Below are positions 20,019-29,640 of a DNA stretch of 42,002 nucleotides, in pieces (position 1 is the stretch's first letter; every line of letters starts with the position of its first letter). Position numbers and translations under genes: made by a program. Origin of the DNA: Cladosporium sp. IMV 00045 (taxonomy: Eukaryota; Ascomycota; Dothideomycetes; Cladosporiales; Cladosporiaceae); assembly GCA_001931905.2 (NCBI GenBank), contig MSJI02000062.1, forward strand, positions 1-42,002, given 5' to 3'. Under the pieces are notes generated by a model. It was given only the letters and a program-made list of their open reading frames with translations, did no database searches and was not told the DNA's origin.

Positions 20019-21740
20019 TCAGAGCTTGAACTCTCGTCCTTCACGATGCGAGCCTGACTCCCTCTTATCCAAGAAAGCAAAGAACTCACAGCCCCCGACC
20101 TTGTTGGGTCGAGTGGTTAGTATTAGGTTGTGTTCATCGAGGCTCTCCTGCAATTCCTCCTGTACGTTCACCTGGAACAGCCAATCGACATCAATGCGCT
20201 TGCTCAAATTGCTTTTCAGATCTTCCAACGAAAGAGACATCTCGCGAACTTCCTTCTGTTGCAGAAGCTTTTCGACTTCAAGCGTAGCAAACTGCGGCAC
20301 CACAGTCACCCGAGGAGCACCGCTTCTGTTGTCATACAAGACGACCGTCTTCCCAGATGGTGCTTCTGTGGCGAAAGTCACGGCCAGGATATTGGGGAAG
20401 AAGTGTCGAAAGTGAGTCTCTGGTCGCAGAAAGGCTTGATTTTCGGGATCCCATAGATACTCCGGAACGACATGAAGAAGCTTGTAGAATTGGCGAGGCA
20501 GGTATATCGCATGTGCTCGAAAAGCCTCGAAGGCCGGCTGCGTCGCCTTTGTGTTATCGAACAAGATGCGATAACTGGAAGAATTGTGATGCCAATACAA
20601 AGAGGCGTTCACTCTGATCACCCCGTTGTCACGATCGAAACGTAAGTGGCTTTTGGGGTGCCTGCAAAACAGCCTTGGACCGATTTTGCGCAACGGTACC
20701 GAGACATAAGTTGTTTCGCTATCGTATCGTAAGCCTATGCACATACATATCGACTCTGTATCTCCTCTTATCAAACTGAGAGGGATATCAGGGGATACAG
20801 AGAGGCCGCTGGCAGTGATGGAGAGTTTCGGCATGTCTCTCGGAAAAGGACAGATGCGCGCACTTCCTGAGAAGGCAGATGGTGAGGGAGCCAGTAACTG
20901 TATGCCGCAGCCAATGCTTGAGCTCTCAAAGATTGATGTGCCGTCTTTATGGGCCATGAATTGATCCCATGCAAGGACAGTCAAGTCGTTATGTTTCTTG
21001 AGGATCTTTCTTTGCAGACGCTGGAAAGCGTTGTTGAGGCCTTCGCCATAGATGAGACTCATGTTCACGTCAAACAACCCCAAGAGACAATAGGCCATAT
21101 CTTCGGGCTCTCGAGTCTGTCGATTCGATGCCCAGGACATGACTGTTGCTGTGGATTGATCATGTTCTTGACCACGACCCCATTGAGTTTCCAGCACCTC
21201 ACAAGGAATCCTGGTGGTAGTGGCAAGTTTCCCAATGAGACTTGCTTTTGTCCCGATGAAGGTCCAGTTCTGATTGTAGAAGAATAGTCTTCTTGATGCC
21301 AGAAGCTCTTGGAGGGTCCATCCCCGAGAGAACCATCGGCATTCTTCCAGTTCGGGTGAGTCTAGATCTGCAAGATGAGCGAAGCAGACTTGAGCCCGAG
21401 CGTAGTATTTGAACATCTCGTTGATCGATTTTTCAAGCTCACTACTGCTAGACCTGTCGATGCAGCATGTGTCGATCCAGACGTGCTTGAGCCCTCGGTT
21501 CTCAAACTCCTCAGCAAGCTCACATGTCTTCTTGATCTTCAGGAAGCCTGTTTTGGGTTGTTGAGCGCCTGCCGAATATGCCACCTTTGGGATCCCACTC
21601 TCAGCCAGCTCTTTCATGTCCCTGAATGTCACCTCTTCCTCAGCATTCTTCTCCCAAACATGCGAAAGAATCGCATATTCTGGTGCGTCAGCCGAATCGA
21701 AATAATTGAGGTTCCAGGTCTCCGTGTTGATTAACCACAT
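20019..21740 (-). CDS. HET-domain (heterokaryon incompatibility-type) protein
   Basis: Single-exon, 573 residues. HET domains occur in fungal nonself-recognition proteins whose activation can cause incompatibility cell death. The three conserved blocks are visible: PEYAILSHVWEKNAEEEVTF at about 20-37, then LKHVWIDTCCIDRSSSSELE with the following NEMFKYYARAQVCFAHLAD, then RWFSRGWTLQELLASRRLFF. DMAYCLLGLFDVNMSLIYGE follows, also typical. The C-terminal half has no NACHT, WD or ankyrin repeats and is unrecognised. The start at 21740 (MWLINTETW) matches the usual HET start; an in-frame ATG at 21842 would add 34 residues. The gene is divergent from the Cys-rich surface protein. Confidence 0.9.
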   Translation of the reverse strand: MWLINTETWNLNYFDSADAPEYAILSHVWEKNAEEEVTFRDMKELAESGIPKVAYSAGAQQPKTGFLKIKKTCELAEEFENRGLKHVWIDTCCIDRSSSSELEKSINEMFKYYARAQVCFAHLADLDSPELEECRWFSRGWTLQELLASRRLFFYNQNWTFIGTKASLIGKLATTTRIPCEVLETQWGRGQEHDQSTATVMSWASNRQTREPEDMAYCLLGLFDVNMSLIYGEGLNNAFQRLQRKILKKHNDLTVLAWDQFMAHKDGTSIFESSSIGCGIQLLAPSPSAFSGSARICPFPRDMPKLSITASGLSVSPDIPLSLIRGDTESICMCIGLRYDSETTYVSVPLRKIGPRLFCRHPKSHLRFDRDNGVIRVNASLYWHHNSSSYRILFDNTKATQPAFEAFRAHAIYLPRQFYKLLHVVPEYLWDPENQAFLRPETHFRHFFPNILAVTFATEAPSGKTVVLYDNRSGAPRVTVVPQFATLEVEKLLQQKEVREMSLSLEDLKSNLSKRIDVDWLFQVNVQEELQESLDEHNLILTTRPNKVGGCEFFAFLDKRESGSHREGREFKL

Positions 21741-22582
21741 CGCGAGATTTGATGACGTGCATGCGAGTATGGCAGGACCATATGTAACGAAGAAAATGCG
21801 CCTTTGTGCTATCAGGTCTTCACCACTTGTTCCCACGGCCATCTTACAGTAGGTGTGGTCGTCTGACACAGCCGCCTCTCAGCCTCGCTTCACAGCTTCC
21901 CCACGCCTCATCTGCATGCACTCATCAATCTTGAAAATCTTGCTTCCAAGCCTCACATACTTGCAACAACGACAAGGAACAGGAAGCAATGAATCGATTG
22001 GCGCACCAGTCGGCAGTCCTGACCATCTCGTCTACAACATCTGACGATCGATTAGGGTTCATTGTTCCTGTTCCCACAACAGGGTCCCACGGCTTAACAA
22101 CGAACAAGCTTTCGTATTCGGGCATGTTCCTAGCGTAGATCCTTCGACGTGTTAGTGATAAGGCTGATTGGAGCGCCTCGGACCTTACAAGTCATCAGAA
22201 ATACTCAGAAGGGTATGCCGAACGAAACACAGACTTGCCTTGTTCATCCTAGGATCCCATGTGGTGTCGCCGATCTCGACACCGACGACTTGGTCGACGA
22301 GCGAAGGATTGAATCTTTCGGTCGATTTGAGGATCTCTACAAGAATCGCCTAGTCGTCCACGTACTATGTGCCGACATGACGGGATCGACAAAGGTGTTT
22401 GAGTCTTCAGCTCGTGCTTCGAAGAACATATAAACAGGCATGCCTTCCGTCAGAGAAGACCGATTGATATACAATTCATCAAGTCATTTTGACCAGAGAC
22501 AACTCCGTCTTCTCACATCTCGCCCAACGTCTGAAACCAGTCCCCAACCGCAACCGACCCTTCTAAGATCAACACCACAGCC
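21741..22582. other. Divergent spacer with coding-like patches on the minus strand
   Basis: Between HET and GPI-protein genes. On the minus strand, several adjacent but frame-shifted stretches read as protein: 22125 down to 21925 begins MPEYESLFVVKPWDPVVGTG, and about 22350 down to 22240 includes VEILKSTERFNPSLVDQVVG. The plus strand is also open at 22149-22433. No consistent spliced model was found. A TATA box (TATAAA, 22429-22434) about 150 bp before the GPI-protein ATG suggests that gene's promoter. Confidence 0.4.
22429..22434 (+). promoter_or_regulatory. TATA box of the GPI-type surface protein gene
   Basis: TATAAA about 150 bp upstream of the ATG at 22583, with C/T-rich sequence between. 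The position fits a fungal core promoter with a long 5' UTR; no other TATA lies closer. Prediction only. Confidence 0.4.
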
Positions 22583-23360
22583 ATGTCCCACTACAAGAAC
22601 GCCCTTACAGCTCTAACCCTCGCCCTCCCAGCAGCCCTAGCCATCTCTCCAGTAAGCCCCTCAGCCCCTAGCATTGCCCCAATCCAAAATAATCCTCACT
22701 AACCCCTCCTCCCCCCAGCGCGCCACCATCAGCCTGAGCGGCAGCAACAACAATTTCAACAATGTCGGCGGCAACGTCAACAACGGTGACGGCGACTTCA
22801 ACAACGGCGGCGACTCAGGCCAATGCCATGGCAACCAAGTCTCCTACCAGAACGGCAACAACGAGCAGTACTGCTGCCCGGGCACGATTTTCGGCGAAGA
22901 TGACTCGCCCTTCTGCTGCGTCGGGGCGACGTTCGAAGTCGCGCAGCCCACTTTCGCCTCCTGCTTCCCTACCTGCACGGGAAGCAGTGGTGACGGCGAG
23001 GGCGTCTCGTCCACGTCCACGCAGCCTTGTAGCACGACGATTTTCTTCTCGCAGTCGGACTACAGTAGTCTGGCGCAGGCGGCGGCGACGAGCCTTTCGT
23101 CTGGAGGTAGCGGTAGTGGTAGCAGCTCGGGTTCGACTGCTTCTGCTACTAGCAGTTCTGGTTCTGCTAGCAGCACTTCTTCCAGCAGCAATGATGATGA
23201 TGAAGAGTCCAGCACGACGGGCGAGTCTGCTTCTTCTGCGTCTCAGACCGGCGAGTCGGACTCTTCTTCGTCGAACAGTGAAGCTGCCGCTGCGATGATC
23301 ACCGCTGCGCCTGTGGCTGGTGCTGTGCTCGCTGCTGGTGGTATGTTGCTGGCTTTGTAA
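22583..23360 (+). CDS. Secreted Cys- and Ser-rich GPI-type surface protein
   Basis: Two exons, 22583-22651 and 22719-23360, give 236 residues. Exon 1 supplies a signal peptide (MSHYKNALTALTLALPAALA) and stops at the cleavage region; the intron has a CACTAACC branch. Next comes an Asn/Gly-rich stretch with repeated NNxNN and NFNN motifs, then eight cysteines including two CC pairs (YCCPG, FCCVG). A long Ser/Thr/Gly tract with an acidic patch follows, typical of O-glycosylated wall proteins. The end is a hydrophobic tail after SNSEAAAAM, consistent with a GPI anchor. The Cys order C-CC-CC-C-C-C differs from hydrophobins (C-CC-C-C-CC-C). No known family name is recalled. Confidence 0.8.
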
Positions 23361-24209
23361 TTGTAGGGCGGGGTTGTTCTATGTAATTGATGGATCATGA
23401 GGGATGCTAGATGGTTATTGGTAGCACAGGAGGACATGTATTAAAGAAATCGTCCGAAGCAAATCTGTTTGAACAATGATCATGAAGAATCATGACTGCA
23501 ATGATTGACAGAATCAGCGCAACATGTTGCCTTTCCACGTTCCCTAGTTGTTCTCCCTAATGTACGTATCTGTTGAAGTCTGCAAGGAAACAATCAACAT
23601 TCAAAAGTCCCTAAGTTTTCAACTACTGATATTGATGGAGTAAAGTCCGATCTATCGGCTACAAGGCTAATAAACAGCAAGAAGCGCCTGGAGAAATCCA
23701 CCTACCTTGCTCATCACGCATATTCGATCAGCCATGTTCGAAGTCAAATTCGCCCACTATGCGGATCAATCGGAGGATCTCAACGACGAAGCCACACGCA
23801 GAGAACGAAGACGGGAGGAGGGGGAGACTTCTCTCAAGCCGAACCATAACATATCTCTACAGCAACGACAATCAGTGGGTCTACAGCATCGTAAATGGTT
23901 TTCTCTTTAATTTTCCGAATCAGATGTCAAAGATAACCCCAGACCTTTTCCACGTTGTGTAGCTTAGAAGAAAGAAAGAAAGAAAGAAAAAAAAAAAAAT
24001 AAACCAGAATAAACCCGCTCGTTCGCCAAACCGCACACCACTCATCTAAGCCGGAACGAGGGTATCAAAACCAAGTACAAGGAAAGGAAAGAAAGAGGCC
24101 GTGCATTTTCATATTCAATAAAGAGAAAAGAAACAAAGTGTCGTCTCGCCATTCCCACCTTCCCAGCACTCCGCTTGCGGACAAAAGTAAAGCAATACAG
24201 AGAACAGGA
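23361..24209. other. Convergent spacer with AAAG microsatellite
   Basis: Between the surface protein and the F-box gene tails. It holds a (GAAA)n tract ending in an A-run at 23967-24000. No gene seen; a 67-codon frame at 23707-23910 lacks any recognisable motif. Confidence 0.4.
23967..24000. repeat. (AAAG)n microsatellite and A-run
   Basis: Five or so GAAA units followed by about 13 A. Low-complexity only. Confidence 0.75.
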
Positions 24210-26108
24210 TCATCGGAAGAGATCATGCCTGCTCCCCTTACGCACATGGCTCTTCTTGCCCTCGCCCGTCAAATTGCCCATACTAGGCGGAGGCTTAAAC
24301 CAGCTGCCTCGTTTGGCGGCGCTGGCGTCCTCGCTGCCGAAGCTGCCGAACCTGCTGCCCCCTCCATCGCTGGTCTGAGGTCTGGGAACTTCGTCCGTCG
24401 GAACGGCCAGGAACCCTCCAAATCCGTTGCCGACCATGACGCTCCTGCGCGCCTCGCCGCCGAAACCGCCCTGCGCCCATTGCGGGCCGAGACCGCGCGA
24501 GGCGCTGACGGCGGAGATGGGACGGCCGCCGATGGCGCTGCCGCGGCGGTCGCGGGTTTGCGAGGGCGGCGTGATGGAGGTCATGACCCATTCGAGCTCG
24601 TCGATGCCTTTGCTGTAGACTTCGAGGTGCTGGTTGAAGGTGCTGTTGTTGGACATGGCGGGGCCGAAAACGCCGCGTACGGAGGTGTGGCCGTTTTTGT
24701 TGCCGGGGGAGCTGCCGCCCATGGGAGGGAGAGGGGGGAGGAGGAGAAGGTCGGTGAAGGCTTGGTCGCGGACGTAGACGGTGTTGAGGGCGGGGAGGGC
24801 GTTGGCGTGGAGGGAGCTGGCGAGGTAGGCGTAGTAAGATTCTGCTGGTTTTTGCAACCCGTGAACGTCTTCGGAGGAGTCGATTTCGAAGTTCAAGGTT
24901 TTGATGCTGATGGAGGTCATGGGAGGGAGTTCTTGTGCTTGAAGGGTGATCGACTTTGACACCGTGGCGATGATGGCGAGGTGCTGAAGAGCACTGGCTT
25001 CGAACAGGAATGTGTGCAAGTCCTGGACGGCGACGCCAGTGTTGCTGAGTGTCAATGAGAACAATGCCTCCCTGACATGAGGCGACTCCAAGTATGTAGC
25101 CAGACCAGCAGCTGTCACATTCGGACACTTCTCGAGCTTGAGTGTTTGGATTGCTGGAAACTCCGGCAGAGCTCCCTGCTGCGCGATGTGGAAGATGGTG
25201 TCATCCAGCCATTCCAGACCGACCAATGTCAAGTCGTGAAGGGCTGGTAGACTTCCAAGCACAATTCGTAGAGTCCCTGGTTCTATGGCAAGGTTCGAGA
25301 GCTCCAAGAATTCGAGCTGCTGCCAGTGCCTGTGTACGAGGAGTTCCAGGGAATCTTCTGAGCCAGAGCGGTACATCATCTTCCTCAGATCTGGACATCT
25401 GGACTGCAATTCCTGCCGCAAAGGAATGCAGCTCGAATCGTCGGTGAAAAATCCATCCGGGAGGTCGACGTGTCGCAGGTTAGAAAGGGCAGAAACCGTA
25501 CGGGCGAGGTCTCCCTTCGCCGTCTCACGGGCCATGTATGGGATCTTCAGGAACAAGACCTGCGACGCCAGCGCCGCGTTCTCTCGCACCGTCCGACAGA
25601 ACAGTCCCAGTCTTATTATCGGAATTTCTCCCGCCGTAGGGACATTGGAGTTCTTTCTGAAATGTCCCCTTTGCTTCTTGCGCCTCTCCGCCAACTCTTC
25701 TTCCAACCAGCAGTAGTGGACTGCATCGATCCGTACGCTCGTGTAACTATTTGACAAGACAACATTAGCCATGCACACGTGGAGCGTGTCGCGTTTTCTG
25801 TCAATTACTCACAGCAATGGCTGTGCAACTCTGTACCATCTCCGGCACACTTGAGCGCTCTTTCCCAGATCTCTCAGGTCGCACAACATGCAGCCATCGC
25901 CCATCTCAGACCTCTCGCTGGGCTCGTAGGTCTGATCTTGCACGTGCGGACAGACATATTTGAAGATGCGCTCCAGAATGTCCTCGGTCAAGCGTTGGGA
26001 AAAATCGCGGCCGCCGCGTGCGGGCATGGGAGGGACCTGGCGAGCTGACTGTGGTGAGGCGGCCTCACGCAGGCGCGACTTGGAGCGGAAGTGCTTGAGG
26101 AAGCCCAT
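24210..26108 (-). CDS. F-box protein with leucine-rich repeats
   Basis: Substrate-adaptor type for SCF ubiquitin ligases. Exons 25813-26108 and 24210-25746 give 610 residues; the 66-nt intron splits a Leu codon. Residues about 36-100 hold an F-box (LTEDILERIFKYV, then LGKSAQVCRRWYRVAQPLLY), with a Cys-containing loop between. Residues about 130-420 show irregular leucine-rich repeats (LSNLRHVDLPDGF, LEFLELSNLAIEPG, IQTLKLEKCPNVTAAGL, SLTLSNTGVAVQDL). The C-terminal 140 residues are Ser/Gly/Arg-rich, probably disordered. The substrate is unknown. The start at 26108 (MGFLKHFRSKSRL) is the only ATG upstream of the F-box. Confidence 0.88.
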
Positions 26109-27620
26109 GTTTACGGGCTGGTGGTGTTGAGCTTATTCCGTGCAAGTGAGAGAATACGTGTTGGTTGTTTGCGTGGTGGTTGTGAATTAATATGGTGAAT
26201 GCAGTGTCAAGTGATTGCTGAAGAAGCGAGTGAGCGGGGTATGCAGGGGTTGGTGAGAGAAAGACAGCAGCAGGAGGATTGGTCGGAGGGTGGAGGAGAA
26301 AGGGAGATGAGTGAGTGAGTGACGGATGAAGAAAGGGTATAGAGTTTCCAGGGTTAGGCGAGGAGAGACAGAAGACGCGTGTAGGGCAAGACAGCAGAGC
26401 AGAGACAGAGAGAGAAGAGTCTCACAGGGCCGCTATGTCCGGGAGTAGTGTCTAATGTTAGCGGGAGCGAGTGGCTCGAGAGTGGGTGGAGGAGGAGGAT
26501 GATGATCGCTTGGTGGTGGAATTGCTTGCTTGCTCTGCCTTGCTCTGTCAGCTTTCACCTTCAGGCACGAACAACAAACGAGGCGCTATTGGCTGCGTGC
26601 CCCTGTTTTGCATGCAAAAGTGTGGACAGGGATGGTGTGGATGGATGGATAGGCGCGAATGCAGCATGCAGGGCCTCTCTGCGGCTCAAGGGTTCACATG
26701 GACGGAGACTAAGAGCCGCTCTCTCCGCATCTCATGTTTCACCAACGCCTGAAACTTGCCGTAGCACTTGATTTTGAGGTGTTAGGGTAATATGGACACG
26801 CCTTTAGGAGCAAAGCAAGACTTGATCCGCGGCAGGGAAATGAGATTCAGTTACAGATGATGGAATCCGATACTGCGTTTGTCGGAGATGCAATAATGCT
26901 AGTGCCGCTCGTTCCGGGCAGTCGGTATGTTGATGTGTCGGATAAACAGAGATATCAGCATACACCGCTGTTCCTTGACTTCACTTCAACTTCTGGGCAC
27001 GTGTCGGTCTCGTGTAATAGTGTTCAATAGCATGATGACGATGGCTAGGGCAATTCGTTGATGCCAATACGCCAAGATTTGATGGATGATTTCTTGTTCT
27101 TTCAAGCATGTATGGTTTGTGCGAAGCCATCGCCATGTTTAATTTTCAAAGAGAATTGTGTCCATACTTGGCAAGTGAAGTGTTGATGTCTGGGGTGATG
27201 GAACTTTCGAGATCGTTGTATCGTTAGCTTGGATGCCGAAGGTAGGTACATGTAATAGGCAAGTGGAGAACACATGGTGTCGCAAAGATGGGAGATACAG
27301 GTATAGTTAGGGATGGCGCGGAATCCCAGCGACGCCGTGACATGTACATGCTCGTACTTCCGACGTTCGAAAACGAAAGCCCTGGGAGAGGGATGAAGAG
27401 AGAGCGAAAATCTACAGAGGTGGGACGTCCCAGTAACAGCAGCTCATCACATACACAGTCGGCAGTAGTGGGCTTGCAACGTCTACAGCATGGTCACAGA
27501 GACGAATTGAAAAAGTGAGACAGAAAGTGGCGAACACGAATGTTCATTTAGCAGATTGTGGAACTGCGCCATTAACCAATCTGAAGCCATTATCATTCAT
27601 TCTCTTCGTAACGCATCACC
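26109..27620. other. Long spacer upstream of the F-box gene
   Basis: About 1.5 kb without a recognisable gene. Near the F-box start it holds GAGTGAGTGAGTGA repeats at about 26305-26320. Open frames at 26448-26771 and 27288-27518 show no family motif or splice context. Probably promoter and 5' UTR of the leftward F-box gene. Confidence 0.4.
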
Positions 27621-27888
27621 GCGTGGGTATCATCATCACGCTCCTCCAAAACAAACGCAAAACAGAAAGGAAAGAGCAAAAGCGTGGAGTATATCCATCA
27701 CGCTGCCAACTTTATAAGAGAGAAGGAGAGACTTGAGCGTGGGTTTCTTCGACACGCTGCGCCAAATCCTCCAAAACATAAGAAAAGAAAAAGGAAAGAG
27801 GAAAGCGTGGAGTATCTTCATCACGCTGCCAAAGCAGTCCGAAACGGAAGAAAGTGAAAGAAGCGTGGGTTGTCTTCTTCACGCTGCC
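27621..27888. repeat. Array of five diverged stem-loop units
   Basis: Five units start at 27621, 27682, 27737, 27805 and 27863, spaced 55-68 bp. Each has GCGTG and CACGC arms around an 11-12 nt loop. The last four extend to AGCGTG/CACGCT, six pairs. Units 1 and 3 share loop and flank (CCTCCAAAACA, GGAAAGAG); units 2 and 4 share AGTAT loops. The array is therefore a dimer of about 120 bp repeated two and a half times. Linkers are nearly all A and G on the plus strand. It lies beyond the 3' end of the orphan gene on its left side. Function unknown. Confidence 0.8.
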
Positions 27889-27917
27889 ACATCCCCCTTG
27901 ACAAAAGAAAGAGCGAA

Positions 27918-28019
27918 GAAAGCAAGAAAGCAAGAAAGCAAGAAAGCAAGAAAGCAAGAACGCGAGCGAACATGCGAACATGCGAAAATGCAAAAAAAAA
28001 AAAAAAAAAAAAAAAAAAA
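27918..28019. repeat. 8-bp GAAAGCAA repeat, GAACATGC repeat and A28 run
   Basis: Five exact GAAAGCAA units at 27918-27957, one degenerate, then GAACATGC-type units to 27991 and 28 consecutive A at 27992-28019. Read from the minus strand it is a pyrimidine tract downstream of the orphan gene. Confidence 0.85.
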
Positions 28020-28260
28020 GATGAAAGCAAGAGTCTCAGAAGACACAAGGGAGTTGGCAAGAGTGTCTTCACTCAAGTGCCTTCCCTTCAGAACAAAAGA
28101 AAGCAAAACAAAGCAGAAAAGCAAGAACGCAAAAGCAAGACAAGAAAACAAGAACGCAGGAGAGATTAAAATAAGCAAGCAAGAAAGTAAGAAAGCAACG
28201 CAAGAAGCAAGGAGAAAGCGCAATAGCGCTGAGAGCAGATCAGCCAACACCAATCTACTC

Positions 28261-29091
28261 CTAATCGTCGTAGCGGCTGGCGCTGTAGGTGAGCTTGAAG
28301 CGAGGATTGCGCTTAGTCCACAGGTGCTGCTCCTTCTTGAGCCAGTCGACAATCTCCTGGGCGACGCGCTTGCTGCCGCAGCCGATGACCTCGACGTGCA
28401 AGCTGGCGAGTCTTGCGCAGTCTTTGGCGAGGTCCTGCAACTGGTCCTTGGCGCGGAAGAAGTTGCCGACCATCTCGGCCCAGATCTGGACGTTGACGTG
28501 GCGGGCCCTGTACAAAACTTGGTTGGGGACTTCGTTGGCATCCCAGATGGCGCCGCGGCGGATCATCTTGCCGTCCGGATTGGTGAACGGTTCGTCGCGC
28601 AGGTCGATGGTGGTCATGAAGGTGCTGTTCTTGAAGGCGTTGTCCTTGACCAGCTCGTGGGTCCTGGGATCGTTTCCGTACCAGCGGCAGCGGGCCTCCA
28701 GGCTGTCGGCGCTGAAGATTTGAACCGGAGCGTCCTGAGGGAGAAGCTGCCTGGCGCGCAAGAGGCCCTCAGCGTCCGAGTAGCTTGGGACCAGCGGGTT
28801 CGGGATGGCCTTGGTGGGAGCGGCAGCAGCGGCAGCAGCAGCCTTCCTGGCCTTGCGAGCAGCCTTTTTGGCCTTGTGAGCAGCCTTGTGGCCGCGGAGC
28901 TTGCGAAGATACCTGTCGCGATCACGGCGAAGCTGGTGATCGGCCTTCTTAGCGATCATGTTGCGGGTGAACTCCTTGCCGGTCTTGAACCAAAGGTCGT
29001 TGTTAAACATCTTCAGGTTGAAGACAGGGAGCTTCTGCTGGCCAGAGAAGGTGGCGTTGGTGGCGTTGGTGTTGTTGGTGAAGCTGTCCAT
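28261..29091 (-). CDS. Orphan basic protein, function unknown
   Basis: Single-exon, 276 residues. The N-terminal 15 residues are Asn/Thr-rich (MDSFTNNTNATNATF), followed by a strongly basic helical tract at about 52-83 (RRDRDRYLRKLRGHKAAHKA and on, ARKARK), suitable as a nuclear signal, and an eight-Ala run at 84-91. The C-terminal 180 residues look globular: LRARQLLPQDAPVQIF, TFMTTIDLRDEPFTNPDGKM, ARHVNVQIWAEMVGNFF, LHVEVIGCGSKRVAQEIVDW. No known domain is recognised. No signal peptide. The 3' side holds the hairpin array; the 5' side holds a cluster of repeated motifs. Confidence 0.75.
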   Translation of the reverse strand: MDSFTNNTNATNATFSGQQKLPVFNLKMFNNDLWFKTGKEFTRNMIAKKADHQLRRDRDRYLRKLRGHKAAHKAKKAARKARKAAAAAAAAPTKAIPNPLVPSYSDAEGLLRARQLLPQDAPVQIFSADSLEARCRWYGNDPRTHELVKDNAFKNSTFMTTIDLRDEPFTNPDGKMIRRGAIWDANEVPNQVLYRARHVNVQIWAEMVGNFFRAKDQLQDLAKDCARLASLHVEVIGCGSKRVAQEIVDWLKKEQHLWTKRNPRFKLTYSASRYDD

Positions 29092-29640
29092 TTTGACTGG
29101 AGAGTGTTGTTTGGTTTGGTTGGTAGTGGGTAGTTGGTCGTGCTTGGGTTGAGCTTGGTCTGGCTTGAGTGGTTTGAATGCTTGTGAGCATGTGTGTGAG
29201 TGTGTGAGTGTCTGAGAGTGGAAGTGTTTGGTAGAGGGGATAGAGGAGGGCGAGGGAGCGCATTCTCATATACCTGGGAGATGGGCGCATAGACCTGGCG
29301 GACGGATGGTCATTGTAAATGACCATATGTCCAGATGTGTAAGACCGATATAATGCATTGTAGTTTTGGATGACCAGAAGATGACTAGACCAGTGCGAAC
29401 AACGGGAAACACGATACTGTTTGACGCGTCCCAGGCGCGATTGGTCGACCAGATGTGTCAGCGTGATGACCATGTCCTCAATGTCCTCAAAATCGATTAT
29501 CCTCCAGTGGCATCAGGACGATTTGTCGACAAGAGTCATACACCAGATGTGTTTCTCCGGCGACAAGGAGGGCGTAAGCATCAATCAGCGAACATGACAT
29601 CGCGATATCGATGAATGGATGCTTTGGTGTTTCGGTGTTT
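29092..29640. other. Upstream region of the orphan gene with repeated motifs
   Basis: Lies between the orphan gene start and the tail of the WDR83-type gene. It includes TG-rich simple sequence at about 29185-29225 and the motif cluster at 29306-29552. No gene seen. Confidence 0.45.
29306..29552. promoter_or_regulatory. Cluster of TGGTCA inverted repeats and CCAGATGTGT direct repeats
   Basis: An inverted repeat at 29306-29326 has nine-base arms ATGGTCATT and AATGACCAT with a 3-nt spacer. TGACCA recurs at 29371 and 29467, and TGGTCGACCA is a palindrome at 29442-29451. CCAGATGTGT occurs three times, at 29331, 29449 and 29543. This could be a transcription-factor site cluster for the orphan gene. 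Confidence 0.45.

Noticed and set aside
24138..24959. 273-codon plus-strand frame
   Set aside because: Antisense to the F-box gene; Gly/Val/Ala/Glu-rich composition is a mirror of that GC-rich coding sequence.
27621..27888. CRISPR-like array
   Set aside because: Repeats are short, diverged and hairpin-forming with linkers that are themselves related; the host is a fungus and no cas genes exist.
27712..28541. Hydrophobic minus-strand frames with repeated LAFLLSCF
   Set aside because: They are translations of the 8-bp GAAAGCAA repeat and A-run from the other strand, not a membrane protein.
27733..29133. 466-codon open frame on the plus strand
   Set aside because: It arises from purine-rich repeats (few stops) and then runs antisense through the orphan gene. 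Its translation is Lys/Ser/Glu low complexity followed by an antisense shadow.
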